Positions 7,524-13,837 of a stretch of DNA of 13,837 nt are shown one piece after another (the first letter of the stretch is position 1; the number at the start of each line of letters is the position of its first letter). The stretch covers positions 1-13,837 of the forward strand of contig CAIVHI010000243.1 of NCBI GenBank assembly GCA_903905685.1. The letters run 5' to 3'. Made by a program: the position numbers and the translations under genes. This DNA comes from an uncultured Bacteroidota bacterium. GTDB lineage: Bacteria > Bacteroidota > Bacteroidia > Chitinophagales > Chitinophagaceae. The notes beneath the pieces were generated by a model. It saw only the letters and a list, made by a program, of their open reading frames with translations. It had not been told where the DNA came from and made no database searches.

Positions 7524-9152
7524 ATGGTCGGTAAGAAATTTTGGTCTGTTTTGTCCGTTGCAGGATTGATGGCTATGGGTGCCAAAGCCCAAGAAAGCCA
7601 GGCTTTGGATACTTCCAAAACCAAGGGTACACTGCAATGGTCCAACCGCGATATGACTTATCGGGGTAAGAATTACGATGTGCTCGATACGGCCTACATC
7701 CCGAAATTCAGGATGAAGCAGCACAAAAAATACCTCAACCATCAGTCTGCATTTCCTGCAAAGCCCCGCAATATGTGGGAAGCGGGAATAGGTTTTGGCC
7801 AATATAACGTTATTGGCAATGTGCCTACCTTGATGATGTGGCAAAAGGGCGGTATGGGCCTTAATGTAAACGTACGCAAGTCTTGGGGCTACATTTTTTC
7901 CACGCGGCTTCAATACATATATGGTGTAGGCAAGAATCTGGACACGCAGCCCACCACCGGGTTCGACGGCCCCTACTCCAATCACGGCTATACACCGTCC
8001 TATTTGGCCACCGTGGCCAATCCGGCTACACCGGTTTACCGGGCCTCGCGCACCGAGGCATCGCAGCTCAGCTTGGACCTGATGTTCAACTCGCACAATG
8101 TGAGCTTCAACCGCGAACGTAATGCGGTGTCCTTTTTTGGCTATTTTGGCATCGGTGCCATTGGGTACAAGACGCGGATGAATGCTTTGGATGGCAACTT
8201 TCAACCTTACGATTTCGGTACTATCGTGAAAGACCCCAATGCCAGTGCCAAGACGATAAGGAAGGAGTTGCAGGCCAAAATGGACAACTCTTATGAGAGT
8301 CCGGCGGTGAATACCAATGCCTCACACATCTTGGACAATAAAGTGCTCGATTTTGCGCCGAGTATTGGTGCAGGCGTACAATATAAAATCACCAAGAAGG
8401 TGAATGTGCAGTTGGAAGAGCGGTACACCTTTACGTCTGATGCCTATATCGATGGTTCCAGATATGGTACACCACTCGGCAATACGGTTGCTCCGGGTCG
8501 GCAGCACGATGCCATTAACTACTTCTCCATCAGCGTCAACTACAACATCAAGAACAAGAAAAAGTCTGTTGAGCCGCTCTATTGGATAAATCCACTCGAC
8601 CACCTTTATCAAGAGATTTCCTACCCGCGGCACATGGTGTTACCCAATCCCATCCTTCCTGATGAAGATGGTGATGGCGTGCCCGATTATAAAGATAAAC
8701 AGTTGATTACACCTACCGAATGTCAGCCCGTGGATGCCGATGGGGTGGGCCATTGCCCATGTCCGGATGGTTGTGGAGAACTGGGTGGCAAGAAAGGCGG
8801 CAAGTGTGGCGGCATTAATGATGGCACGCTCTACTTCAAAAGTAATGCGTTGACCAACGAGCAACAAGGTCAGTTGGCGGTATTGGCTTCCCAAATGAAG
8901 GCCTTCCCCGATTGTAAAGTGGTGGTTGTGGGTGCCGGTAATGGCAGCAAACTCAAGGAAGAACGCTCTTGGGAGCACGTGAACACCGTGATAGAATACA
9001 TGGCCGAGAAGAATAACATCGCAAGCGACCGCTTCATATTCCAATATGGTAAGGAAGGTGATGAAAATATAGTGACTTTCCGCTCGGCAAATGTGGACGA
9101 AACGGGGCCTTCAAGGACGCCACCGCCACATCCGGAGTTGAACAATAAATAG
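7524..9152 (+). CDS. Outer-membrane beta-barrel protein with degenerate OmpA-like C-terminal domain
   Basis: A 542-residue protein. ATG 7524 is chosen because MVGKKFWSVLSVAGLMAMGAKAQ is a clear signal peptide; the frame is open further upstream (TTG at 7461), but those 21 residues do not look like a secretory start. Residues about 70-365 show alternating aromatic and glycine strands typical of an outer-membrane barrel. DEDGDGVPDYKD (380-391) is a calcium-binding, thrombospondin-3-like linker that often precedes OmpA domains. Residues 400-428 hold five cysteines among Gly, Lys and Pro. From about 435 the pattern LYFKSNALTNEQQGQLAVLA ... VVVVGAGNGS ... RSWEHVNTVIEYM ... RFIFQYGKEG follows the OmpA/Pal peptidoglycan-binding fold. 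However, the usual TD of GHTD is GN (472-473) and the usual Arg of LSxxRA is His485, so diaminopimelate binding is doubtful. A Pro-rich tail ends the protein. It sits alone between a promoter and a strong terminator. Confidence 0.8.
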   Translation: MVGKKFWSVLSVAGLMAMGAKAQESQALDTSKTKGTLQWSNRDMTYRGKNYDVLDTAYIPKFRMKQHKKYLNHQSAFPAKPRNMWEAGIGFGQYNVIGNVPTLMMWQKGGMGLNVNVRKSWGYIFSTRLQYIYGVGKNLDTQPTTGFDGPYSNHGYTPSYLATVANPATPVYRASRTEASQLSLDLMFNSHNVSFNRERNAVSFFGYFGIGAIGYKTRMNALDGNFQPYDFGTIVKDPNASAKTIRKELQAKMDNSYESPAVNTNASHILDNKVLDFAPSIGAGVQYKITKKVNVQLEERYTFTSDAYIDGSRYGTPLGNTVAPGRQHDAINYFSISVNYNIKNKKKSVEPLYWINPLDHLYQEISYPRHMVLPNPILPDEDGDGVPDYKDKQLITPTECQPVDADGVGHCPCPDGCGELGGKKGGKCGGINDGTLYFKSNALTNEQQGQLAVLASQMKAFPDCKVVVVGAGNGSKLKEERSWEHVNTVIEYMAEKNNIASDRFIFQYGKEGDENIVTFRSANVDETGPSRTPPPHPELNNK

Positions 9153-9161
9153 ACGGAATGC

Positions 9162-9195
9162 AAAGGAAAAGCCCCGAGTTCGGGGCTTTTCCTTT
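9162..9195. terminator. Bidirectional terminator between the OmpA-like gene and upp
   Basis: A perfect 16-bp inverted repeat (9162-9177 and 9180-9195) with a GC-rich core (GCCCCGA / TCGGGGC) flanked by AAAA on one side and TTTT on the other. It lies 10 bases after the plus-strand stop and 48 bases after the minus-strand upp stop. The A/T flanks provide a T-run in both directions, so it can end both convergent transcripts. Confidence 0.92.
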
Positions 9196-9242
9196 GGGCG
9201 AATGGGACTTGTAAATGGTGGTGCGGCTGTCAAAATGGCAGG

Positions 9243-9896
9243 CTAATCTTGTCGCTTAGAGCCGTAACACAGGTCTCCGGCATCTCCCAAACCGGGCACA
9301 ATGTACCCCTTTGCGGTAAGCTCGTCGTCTATTGCGCCCGCCCATATATGGGCTTCGGGATAATGTCTGTGTACTTTATCAATGCCCTCACCACATGCAA
9401 TAACACAAACGATATGGATTTGCGCCGGTCTTGCATCGGCCACCAAATCGTCCAATGCCGTCACGATGGATGCCCCCGTGGCCAACATCGTGTCGGCAAG
9501 TATCAAAGGCCTGTCCGTTAGGTCGGGGCTGGTCACGTACTGTTGGAGTATGTTGAACTCCGATTTGTCGGGTGAATGCTTCCTATATGCACCCAAAAAA
9601 GCGCAGTCTGCTTGGTCGAAGGCTTCCAATAGTCCGTCTTGCAACGGCAGGCCTGCCCTCATAATCCCCGCTATCACCGGCTGGGTATGTGGAATCATCG
9701 CTCGGGAGTCTCCGAGGGGTGTATGGGCCACGGTGTTCCTAAAGGGGAGACGCTTGCTGATTTCATAACCTGCAATGAATCCGATTCTTTTGATGTTGGT
9801 CCTGAACCGTAATCGGTCTTCTTGAATGGAGGTGTCGCGGAGTTGGAACATCCATTCCGACAATATGGAATGCGTAGTGGAGAGGTTGGTTACCAT
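9243..9896 (-). CDS. upp: Uracil phosphoribosyltransferase
   Basis: A 217-residue cytoplasmic enzyme that makes UMP from uracil and phosphoribosyl pyrophosphate in pyrimidine salvage. Visible signatures: PVIAGIMRAGLPLQDG (73-88); the PRPP-binding loop LILADTMLATGASIV (131-145), equivalent to the usual DPMLATGGS with Pro-to-Thr and Gly-to-Ala changes; and the uracil-binding C-terminal YIVPGLGDAGDLCYG (198-212). Length is close to the about 208 residues of known Upp proteins, and the N-terminus is slightly longer. The ATG at 9896 is the first start in the frame and gives a sensible N-terminus. The gene is transcribed alone, convergent with the OmpA-like gene and sharing its terminator. No clear promoter box was found upstream; only a weak TAACTTG lies at 9923-9917. 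Confidence 0.95.
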   Translation of the reverse strand: MVTNLSTTHSILSEWMFQLRDTSIQEDRLRFRTNIKRIGFIAGYEISKRLPFRNTVAHTPLGDSRAMIPHTQPVIAGIMRAGLPLQDGLLEAFDQADCAFLGAYRKHSPDKSEFNILQQYVTSPDLTDRPLILADTMLATGASIVTALDDLVADARPAQIHIVCVIACGEGIDKVHRHYPEAHIWAGAIDDELTAKGYIVPGLGDAGDLCYGSKRQD

Positions 9897-10142
9897 GGTG
9901 GTTGTGGTTGTTGCGGCAAGTTATGGAAAACCCGCTTTCAGTATATATTTTGTGCTCAAGCGAAAGTTATTTTAGTGATTGGATAAAGACGGGTTTTCAA
10001 CAGGGGGCGCTATTGGGTATCCACAATTTTGCGGCAATCGTATGGTTTTTTTGATGTGCCTAGCGCGTGCAGGGGATGGAGCGCTAAAAGACTGTTAATT
10101 CACAGTTTGTTCATAGTGGAATCGTTTACGAGTAATAAAAGT

Positions 10143-10172
10143 GAAATGTGAAATTGACTTATTTCACATTTC
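10143..10172. repeat. Perfect 12-bp inverted repeat (hairpin or operator)
   Basis: Left arm GAAATGTGAAAT (10143-10154), 6-nt loop TGACTT, right arm ATTTCACATTTC (10161-10172). On the plus strand T-rich sequence follows (AATTTTGGTTTTTT, 10175-10188), which is the layout of an AT-rich intrinsic terminator. Alternatively it is a palindromic protein-binding site. No annotated gene ends here on the plus strand. Confidence 0.6.
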
Positions 10173-10174
10173 GC

Positions 10175-10253
10175 AATTTTGGTTTTTTCAGTGGCGTGAA
10201 GCTGGCAGTTTCGTCATGGTTGTGTAAAATTTCGGTTTTTTGTGGCGGGAGCT
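10175..10253 (+). repeat. Pair of imperfect direct repeats
   Basis: Copy A at 10175-10203 and copy B at 10228-10253 share AATTT, one differing base, GGTTTTTT, GTGGCG and AGCT in the same order, with copy B three bases shorter. The starts are 53 bases apart. Function unknown. Confidence 0.45.
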
Positions 10254-10530
10254 TACTAATTGGTGTTGACGGACTGTCTGTAGCGCTTTATGAAAATATT
10301 TTTTTTGGTAAAGTGTAACGGCGCATCGAGGTTTCCGCATTTTTGACCTTCATGTGTTGCCCAAAAAAGAATATAAAAACATGCTGTTTTATACTGAAAA
10401 TCGCGCAGTTTTCGGCGTTGTGGGCGTATTCAGATATGTTGTTAGCAATTGATGCTTGTTTTTCAGTGTAATAGGCAGTTGTGTTGCGCGAAAATTCAGA
10501 GAAATTACAAGCACGCTTCGGATGAATTTA

Positions 10531-10562
10531 TTTGCTTTTGTTAATCAGGCTACGTATCTTAG
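10531..10562 (+). promoter_or_regulatory. Candidate promoter for the giant surface-protein gene
   Basis: TTTG at 10531-10534, a 20-nt spacer, then TATCTTAG at 10555-10562, one base off TAnnTTTG. This would give a leader of around 145 nt before ATG 10714. A second near-match, TAGTTTCG at 10580-10587, has no partner -33 element. Support is modest. Confidence 0.35.
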
Positions 10563-10713
10563 TCTGTACTTTCAATACATAGTTTCGAATAGGCCAAACA
10601 ACGACTCTCACAGTTAGATGTTGTCATGGTAAAAAACGATAAAAACTATTGATTGATATTCAAAAAAAAACGAAGTTTTATTTTATTGAGCTTTTAATAA
10701 CGGGTTAATTTTT

Positions 10714-13700
10714 ATGAAAAAGATTTATCTATTTCTGGTTTGCTCCCTGATTACGGTAGCCGCCCATGCCCAAACAGCGGCCAGCTACACCTGTGCAAGA
10801 ACAACGGGTGTAACCTATACCGACATTTCGGGTACGGGAACCGCAATTACGGCGGCGGCAGGTATCTGCTCAGACAACAACTCGAATACGGCCATCCCAA
10901 TCGGGTTCACATTCAATTTCTGCGGGGTCAACTATACCTCGTTGACTGCGAATGCAAACGGGTGGATATCGCTTGCAGGAAGTGCCTCGACGTCGCCAAC
11001 GCCGTTGGCTGCCAATATAGGCGGGCCAGGTTGGTTGATGCCGTTCTGGCGAGACCTGTACGGGGTTACAGAGACCGTCTATTATACCACTACGGGCACG
11101 GCTCCCAACCGTGTTTTCACGTTGGAGTATAAGAACTGGAGTGTGCCGTCGGTCACTACGTACAATATGAACTTCCAAGTCATTTTGAACGAGAGTACCA
11201 ACGTCATCAAGTTCCTATATGGCACCTACTCCATCGCCGCCACAGTTGTGTCTATAGGTATTGCAAATAGTCCGACGGATTGGCAAGTGCTGGTAAACCA
11301 AACCGCTGCCACCACAAGTACATCAACTTGGTCCACCGGCTGCACCAACCCTGCTAGTGGCGGGGGTGTACAGTTTACCTTTACTCCTCCAACTGCGGGA
11401 GCCTGCTCCGGTGCTCCAACAGGCGGTACCGCAATGGCATCGCCTGCAAACGGAACCGGTACTACGCCTTTCACACTCAGCCTTACAGGTAATACTTACG
11501 GCACCGGCTTGACTTACCAATGGCAATCTGCTCCCGATAATGCGACATGGACCAACGTTACCGGTGCCACTACGGCTACTTATTCGTTTACCGGCATCAC
11601 GGCCAATACCTACTACCGCTGCAACGTTACCTGTACAGCGTCTTCCTCTACCACTGCATCCTCATCGGTGATGGTTTCGTACGCTACTTGTGCACCTGCA
11701 AGTGGTTCTTGGACAAATGCCACTTTGGCAGCGTCATATGCTTACACCGGTGCAGTTCAAACGTATACGGTCCCTTCTAATATTTCAAGCGTAAAAGTCG
11801 ACATGTCGGGCGGCAAAGGTGGCAACTCATCGGTTGGTGCCTTGGGTGGTTCGGGTGGTCGTGTTCAGGCATACCTGCCTGTTACCCCCAGTAGCTCCAT
11901 CTACGTTTACGTGGGTGGCCTTGGTGCAAACTCAACAGGTGCCGGCATTGCAACTGCCGGCTCAATGGCGGGCGGTGCCGGCGGCCAGTATGGCGGCGGC
12001 GGCGGCGGCGGACCAGACATCCGTATTGGCGGCACAGCATTGGCCAATAGGGCTATTTGCGCCGGCGGTGGCGGCGGCGGCGGTTACAACTGCGCAGCCA
12101 CTACCGAAGTTGGTGGCGCAGGTGGTGGTCTTACCGGTGGCACCGGCTTCCAGTGCGGTGCGGCATCCACAACCCTTTGCGGTTCTGGTGGTACGCAATC
12201 TGCCGGTGGTGCAGGCGCTACCAGTTACGCTTCCTATTCCGGCACCTTGGGTGTTGGTGGCGCAGGTCTATATGCCTATTCAGGCGGCGGCGGCGGCGGC
12301 TACTATGGTGGTGGCGGCGCAGCCTACGGCGGCGGCGGCGGCGGTTCGTCTTACACTACGAGCACTGCAACCGGAGTTGTACATACCCAAGGATACAATG
12401 CAGCCGCAGGTGTCGTGAATTTCCTTTATCCCAACGATTTGCCTTCTTACGGTATGAATGCCTTGGTGATCACGGCGGCAACCGGTTCCAACCTTTCAGA
12501 TGCAGGTATTGCAACTGCAGTCACCGCATCGGGCAATGGTGCTTCGGGCTTTGTTGGCCGCGCAGGCACAGTTCCATCTGTAACCCTTTATCAGGGCGGT
12601 TCTTATGCAACCTCCGTAACCTGGGGCACTGCCGCAACCTACCAAGAAGTGCAAGTGTGGATAGATTTCAATAACGACCTTACTTTCCAATCTTCCGAAG
12701 CAGTATCGGCGGTGTCGGGTTACAGTACTACGGCAACGCCCAACCCGACTACATTCAACATCACCATCCCTAGTGGTGCAGCAACGGGTAGCCACCTCAT
12801 GCGCGTTCGTGCCATTCAGGAGGACCCTTCGTTCACCCAGTCGCTTTCCACAGCGCTCGACCCTTGCTTGAGCAGCTACGGTGGCGCGGCCCCCTTCTAC
12901 CTGAATGGTGATGCGGCCGACTACATGGTGACCATTACTCCTCCGCCCACAATTTATGCGGTGCCCGCTTCCTTGAACTTTGCCACAGTGACAACTGGTT
13001 CAAGCTCTGCTTCGCAAACCTTGTCGGTTTCAGGTGTGTCGCTGTCGGCCGGGCCCATTACGGTAACTGCCCCGGCAAATTTCCAGGTTTCCTCCAACGG
13101 TACTACTTGGGTTACCTCTTACACCATTTCTTACACTCCCCCTACGCTGGGCGCCACTACCGTTTATGTGCAGTTCAACCCAACGGCATCAACTACTTAC
13201 TCCGGCAATGTGACACTTGCGGGCGGTGGCGCTACTACCCTGAATGTTCCCGTAACAGGTATTGGTGGTAGTGCATGCGCGGGCACGCCAACTGCGGGTA
13301 CAGCGGCCATCTCCCCGGCCTATGGAGGTTCATCCACCATCTTCACCCTCAGCTTGTCCGGTACGACATCGGCCTCGGGTCTGACCTTCCAATGGCAGTC
13401 GGCTCCCGACAACTCCACTTGGACCAACATTACCGGGGCAACCAGTGCAACCTACGGTTTTACCGGTATCACCACGCCTACCTATTATAGGTGTGTGGTT
13501 ACCTGCCCATCTTATGGTTCGTCCAACTCTACCTCCATCTTCGCAGAACCAATGAGTTGTGTTCCTACATCGGCTTCTTGGAGCGACGTTGGGTACTCTT
13601 CCTACTCTTATACCGGCGCAGTACAAACATTCACGGTTCCGACCGGCGTTACCAGTATCAGTGTCGATATGCAGGGTGGCAAGGGCGGCAACAGCAGTGT

Positions 13701-13837
13701 TGGTGCGCTCGGCGGCTTTGGCGGCCGTGAAAAGGCAACGGTTACGGTTACCGGCGGGTCGAGCGTTTACGTTTACGTTGGCGGCGTGGGTGCAAACTCC
13801 ACCGGCTCGGGTACGCCAACCGGCGGCTCCCTCGCAG
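10714..13837 (+). CDS. Giant secreted surface protein with ALK-like glycine-rich, GEVED and Ig-like modules (3' end outside the window)
   Basis: The frame runs from ATG 10714 to the window edge without a stop (1041 complete codons). MKKIYLFLVCSLITVAAHAQ is a signal peptide. Residues about 21-228 form an N-terminal beta domain common in long Bacteroidota secreted proteins (IGFTFNFCGVNYTSL, NGWISL, PFWRDL, NRVFTLEYKNW). Then: Ig-like domain 231-326 (LTYQWQSAPDNATWTN); glycine-rich domain about 343-572 (YTGAVQTYTVP, YVYVGGLGA, GPDIRIGG, ICAGGGGGGG, GGGGYYGGGG-type runs), matching the layout of the ALK/LTK glycine-rich family; GEVED-type domain about 620-742 (VQVWIDFNNDLTF, MRVRAI, NGDAADYMVTI); ASH-like Ig-fold domain about 746-852; then a second Ig-like domain (855-949) and the start of a second glycine-rich domain. 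Export by the type IX system is likely, but the C-terminal sorting signal is not in view. Possible roles are adhesion or matrix formation; this is inference. The start lacks a Shine-Dalgarno sequence, as is usual in the phylum. Confidence 0.9.
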   Translation, partial: MKKIYLFLVCSLITVAAHAQTAASYTCARTTGVTYTDISGTGTAITAAAGICSDNNSNTAIPIGFTFNFCGVNYTSLTANANGWISLAGSASTSPTPLAANIGGPGWLMPFWRDLYGVTETVYYTTTGTAPNRVFTLEYKNWSVPSVTTYNMNFQVILNESTNVIKFLYGTYSIAATVVSIGIANSPTDWQVLVNQTAATTSTSTWSTGCTNPASGGGVQFTFTPPTAGACSGAPTGGTAMASPANGTGTTPFTLSLTGNTYGTGLTYQWQSAPDNATWTNVTGATTATYSFTGITANTYYRCNVTCTASSSTTASSSVMVSYATCAPASGSWTNATLAASYAYTGAVQTYTVPSNISSVKVDMSGGKGGNSSVGALGGSGGRVQAYLPVTPSSSIYVYVGGLGANSTGAGIATAGSMAGGAGGQYGGGGGGGPDIRIGGTALANRAICAGGGGGGGYNCAATTEVGGAGGGLTGGTGFQCGAASTTLCGSGGTQSAGGAGATSYASYSGTLGVGGAGLYAYSGGGGGGYYGGGGAAYGGGGGGSSYTTSTATGVVHTQGYNAAAGVVNFLYPNDLPSYGMNALVITAATGSNLSDAGIATAVTASGNGASGFVGRAGTVPSVTLYQGGSYATSVTWGTAATYQEVQVWIDFNNDLTFQSSEAVSAVSGYSTTATPNPTTFNITIPSGAATGSHLMRVRAIQEDPSFTQSLSTALDPCLSSYGGAAPFYLNGDAADYMVTITPPPTIYAVPASLNFATVTTGSSSASQTLSVSGVSLSAGPITVTAPANFQVSSNGTTWVTSYTISYTPPTLGATTVYVQFNPTASTTYSGNVTLAGGGATTLNVPVTGIGGSACAGTPTAGTAAISPAYGGSSTIFTLSLSGTTSASGLTFQWQSAPDNSTWTNITGATSATYGFTGITTPTYYRCVVTCPSYGSSNSTSIFAEPMSCVPTSASWSDVGYSSYSYTGAVQTFTVPTGVTSISVDMQGGKGGNSSVGALGGFGGREKATVTVTGGSSVYVYVGGVGANSTGSGTPTGGSLA
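11404..13275 (+). repeat. First full module (Ig-like, glycine-rich, GEVED, ASH-like) of a tandem array inside the giant gene
   Basis: This unit runs from the Cys codon that opens the first Ig-like domain to the base before the matching Cys codon at 13276, so the period is 1872 bases (624 residues) at the Ig domain. At the YTGAVQT start of the glycine-rich domain the offset is 1866 bases (622 residues). The copies are alike in protein but clearly diverged in DNA. Confidence 0.8.
11740..12432 (+). other. Coding region of the ALK/LTK-like glycine-rich domain
   Basis: The domain opens with a beta-sandwich-like part (YTGAVQTYTVPSNISSVKVD, YVYVGGLGAN) and continues with Gly runs of seven (residues 427-433), seven (451-457), six (524-529), four and six (539-544), separated by conserved spacers such as PDIRIGG and ICAGG. 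In the animal receptor domain such runs pack as polyglycine helices; that this holds here is inference. Four cysteines (449, 460, 481, 489) lie between runs and could form disulfides after export. Confidence 0.7.
13276..13837 (+). repeat. Second module, truncated by the window edge
   Basis: It repeats the Ig-like domain (LTFQWQSAPDNSTWTN, YYRCVVTCP) and then the start of the glycine-rich domain (YTGAVQTFTVP, GGKGGNSSVGALGG, YVYVGGVGANSTGSG) in the same order and spacing as the first module. In the 42 residues from LTxQWQ to VTC the two copies agree at 34 positions. Confidence 0.85.

Larger units (their letters stand above)
9897..10713. other. Long AT-rich non-coding region between upp and the giant surface-protein gene
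   Basis: About 817 bases with no convincing coding frame. It holds the start-side regions of two divergent genes plus structure that this does not explain: a 9-bp inverted repeat spaced 55 nt apart (9926-9934 and 9990-9998), a 5-bp repeat ACTGT/ACAGT (10091-10095 and 10102-10106), a perfect 12-bp inverted repeat (10143-10172), and two imperfect direct repeats (10175-10203 and 10228-10253). A poly-A stretch (10662-10670) lies in the presumed leader of the downstream gene. The length leaves room for a small RNA or a multi-site regulatory region, but I recognise no known RNA family. Confidence 0.6.

Noticed and set aside
7290..8204. A 304-codon open frame on the minus strand opposite the outer-membrane protein gene
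   Set aside because: It lies antisense to a gene with a clear signal peptide and barrel pattern; its own translation shows no recognisable domain or secretion signal.
11819..12674. Ala/Pro-rich and Arg-rich open frames on the plus strand in the glycine-rich region
   Set aside because: They are phase shifts of GGC-rich codons inside the giant gene, and their composition is purely a by-product of the repeats.
11404..13837. CRISPR array or mobile element as the cause of the repeats
   Set aside because: The repeat is a long in-frame coding module with codon-level divergence, not short identical repeats with spacers, and there are no terminal inverted repeats or transposase.

Overview
The window looks like a chromosomal stretch of a Bacteroidota bacterium, most likely a Chitinophagales/Chitinophagaceae-type organism. 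This is inferred from three things: the protein families (a TPR-fused sensor kinase, an OmpA-family barrel with an Asp-rich thrombospondin-3-like linker, and a very long secreted protein with GEVED and Ig-like domains), promoter-like TAnnTTTG boxes, and start codons with little or no Shine-Dalgarno sequence. I see no rRNA, tRNA, CRISPR array, insertion sequence or phage gene.

Layout. (1) 1-193: the C-terminal end of a C5-cytosine DNA methyltransferase, cut by the window edge. (2) 323-2707, minus strand: a tight two-gene operon of an AlgI-like MBOAT O-acyltransferase followed, 3 nt later, by a membrane-anchored SGNH-like partner, probably an envelope or exopolysaccharide O-acetylation pair. 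(3) 3044-4000: a divergently transcribed OxyR peroxide sensor with both redox cysteines. (4) 4131-7250: a periplasmic-TPR sensor histidine kinase with altered ATP-lid glycines, then an AI-2E-family transporter. (5) 7524-9152: an outer-membrane barrel protein ending in a degenerate OmpA-like domain, with a good Bacteroidota promoter upstream and a strong bidirectional terminator downstream. (6) 9243-9896, minus strand: uracil phosphoribosyltransferase. (7) 9897-10713: a long AT-rich non-coding stretch with inverted and direct repeats. (8) 10714 to the right edge: one uninterrupted reading frame of more than 1041 codons encoding a giant secreted protein. It has a signal peptide, an N-terminal beta domain, and then a module of Ig-like, glycine-rich, GEVED and ASH-like domains. 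A second module begins before the window ends.

The genes do not form one obvious pathway. A cell-envelope theme connects many of them (O-acylation pair, sensor kinase, transporter, outer-membrane protein, giant surface protein), with housekeeping genes (upp, oxyR) between. The most unusual item is the giant protein: its glycine-rich domain resembles the ALK/LTK receptor glycine-rich domain family and sits in a roughly 622-624-residue unit that is at least partly duplicated in tandem. Family assignments come from motif recognition by eye; no database search was run.
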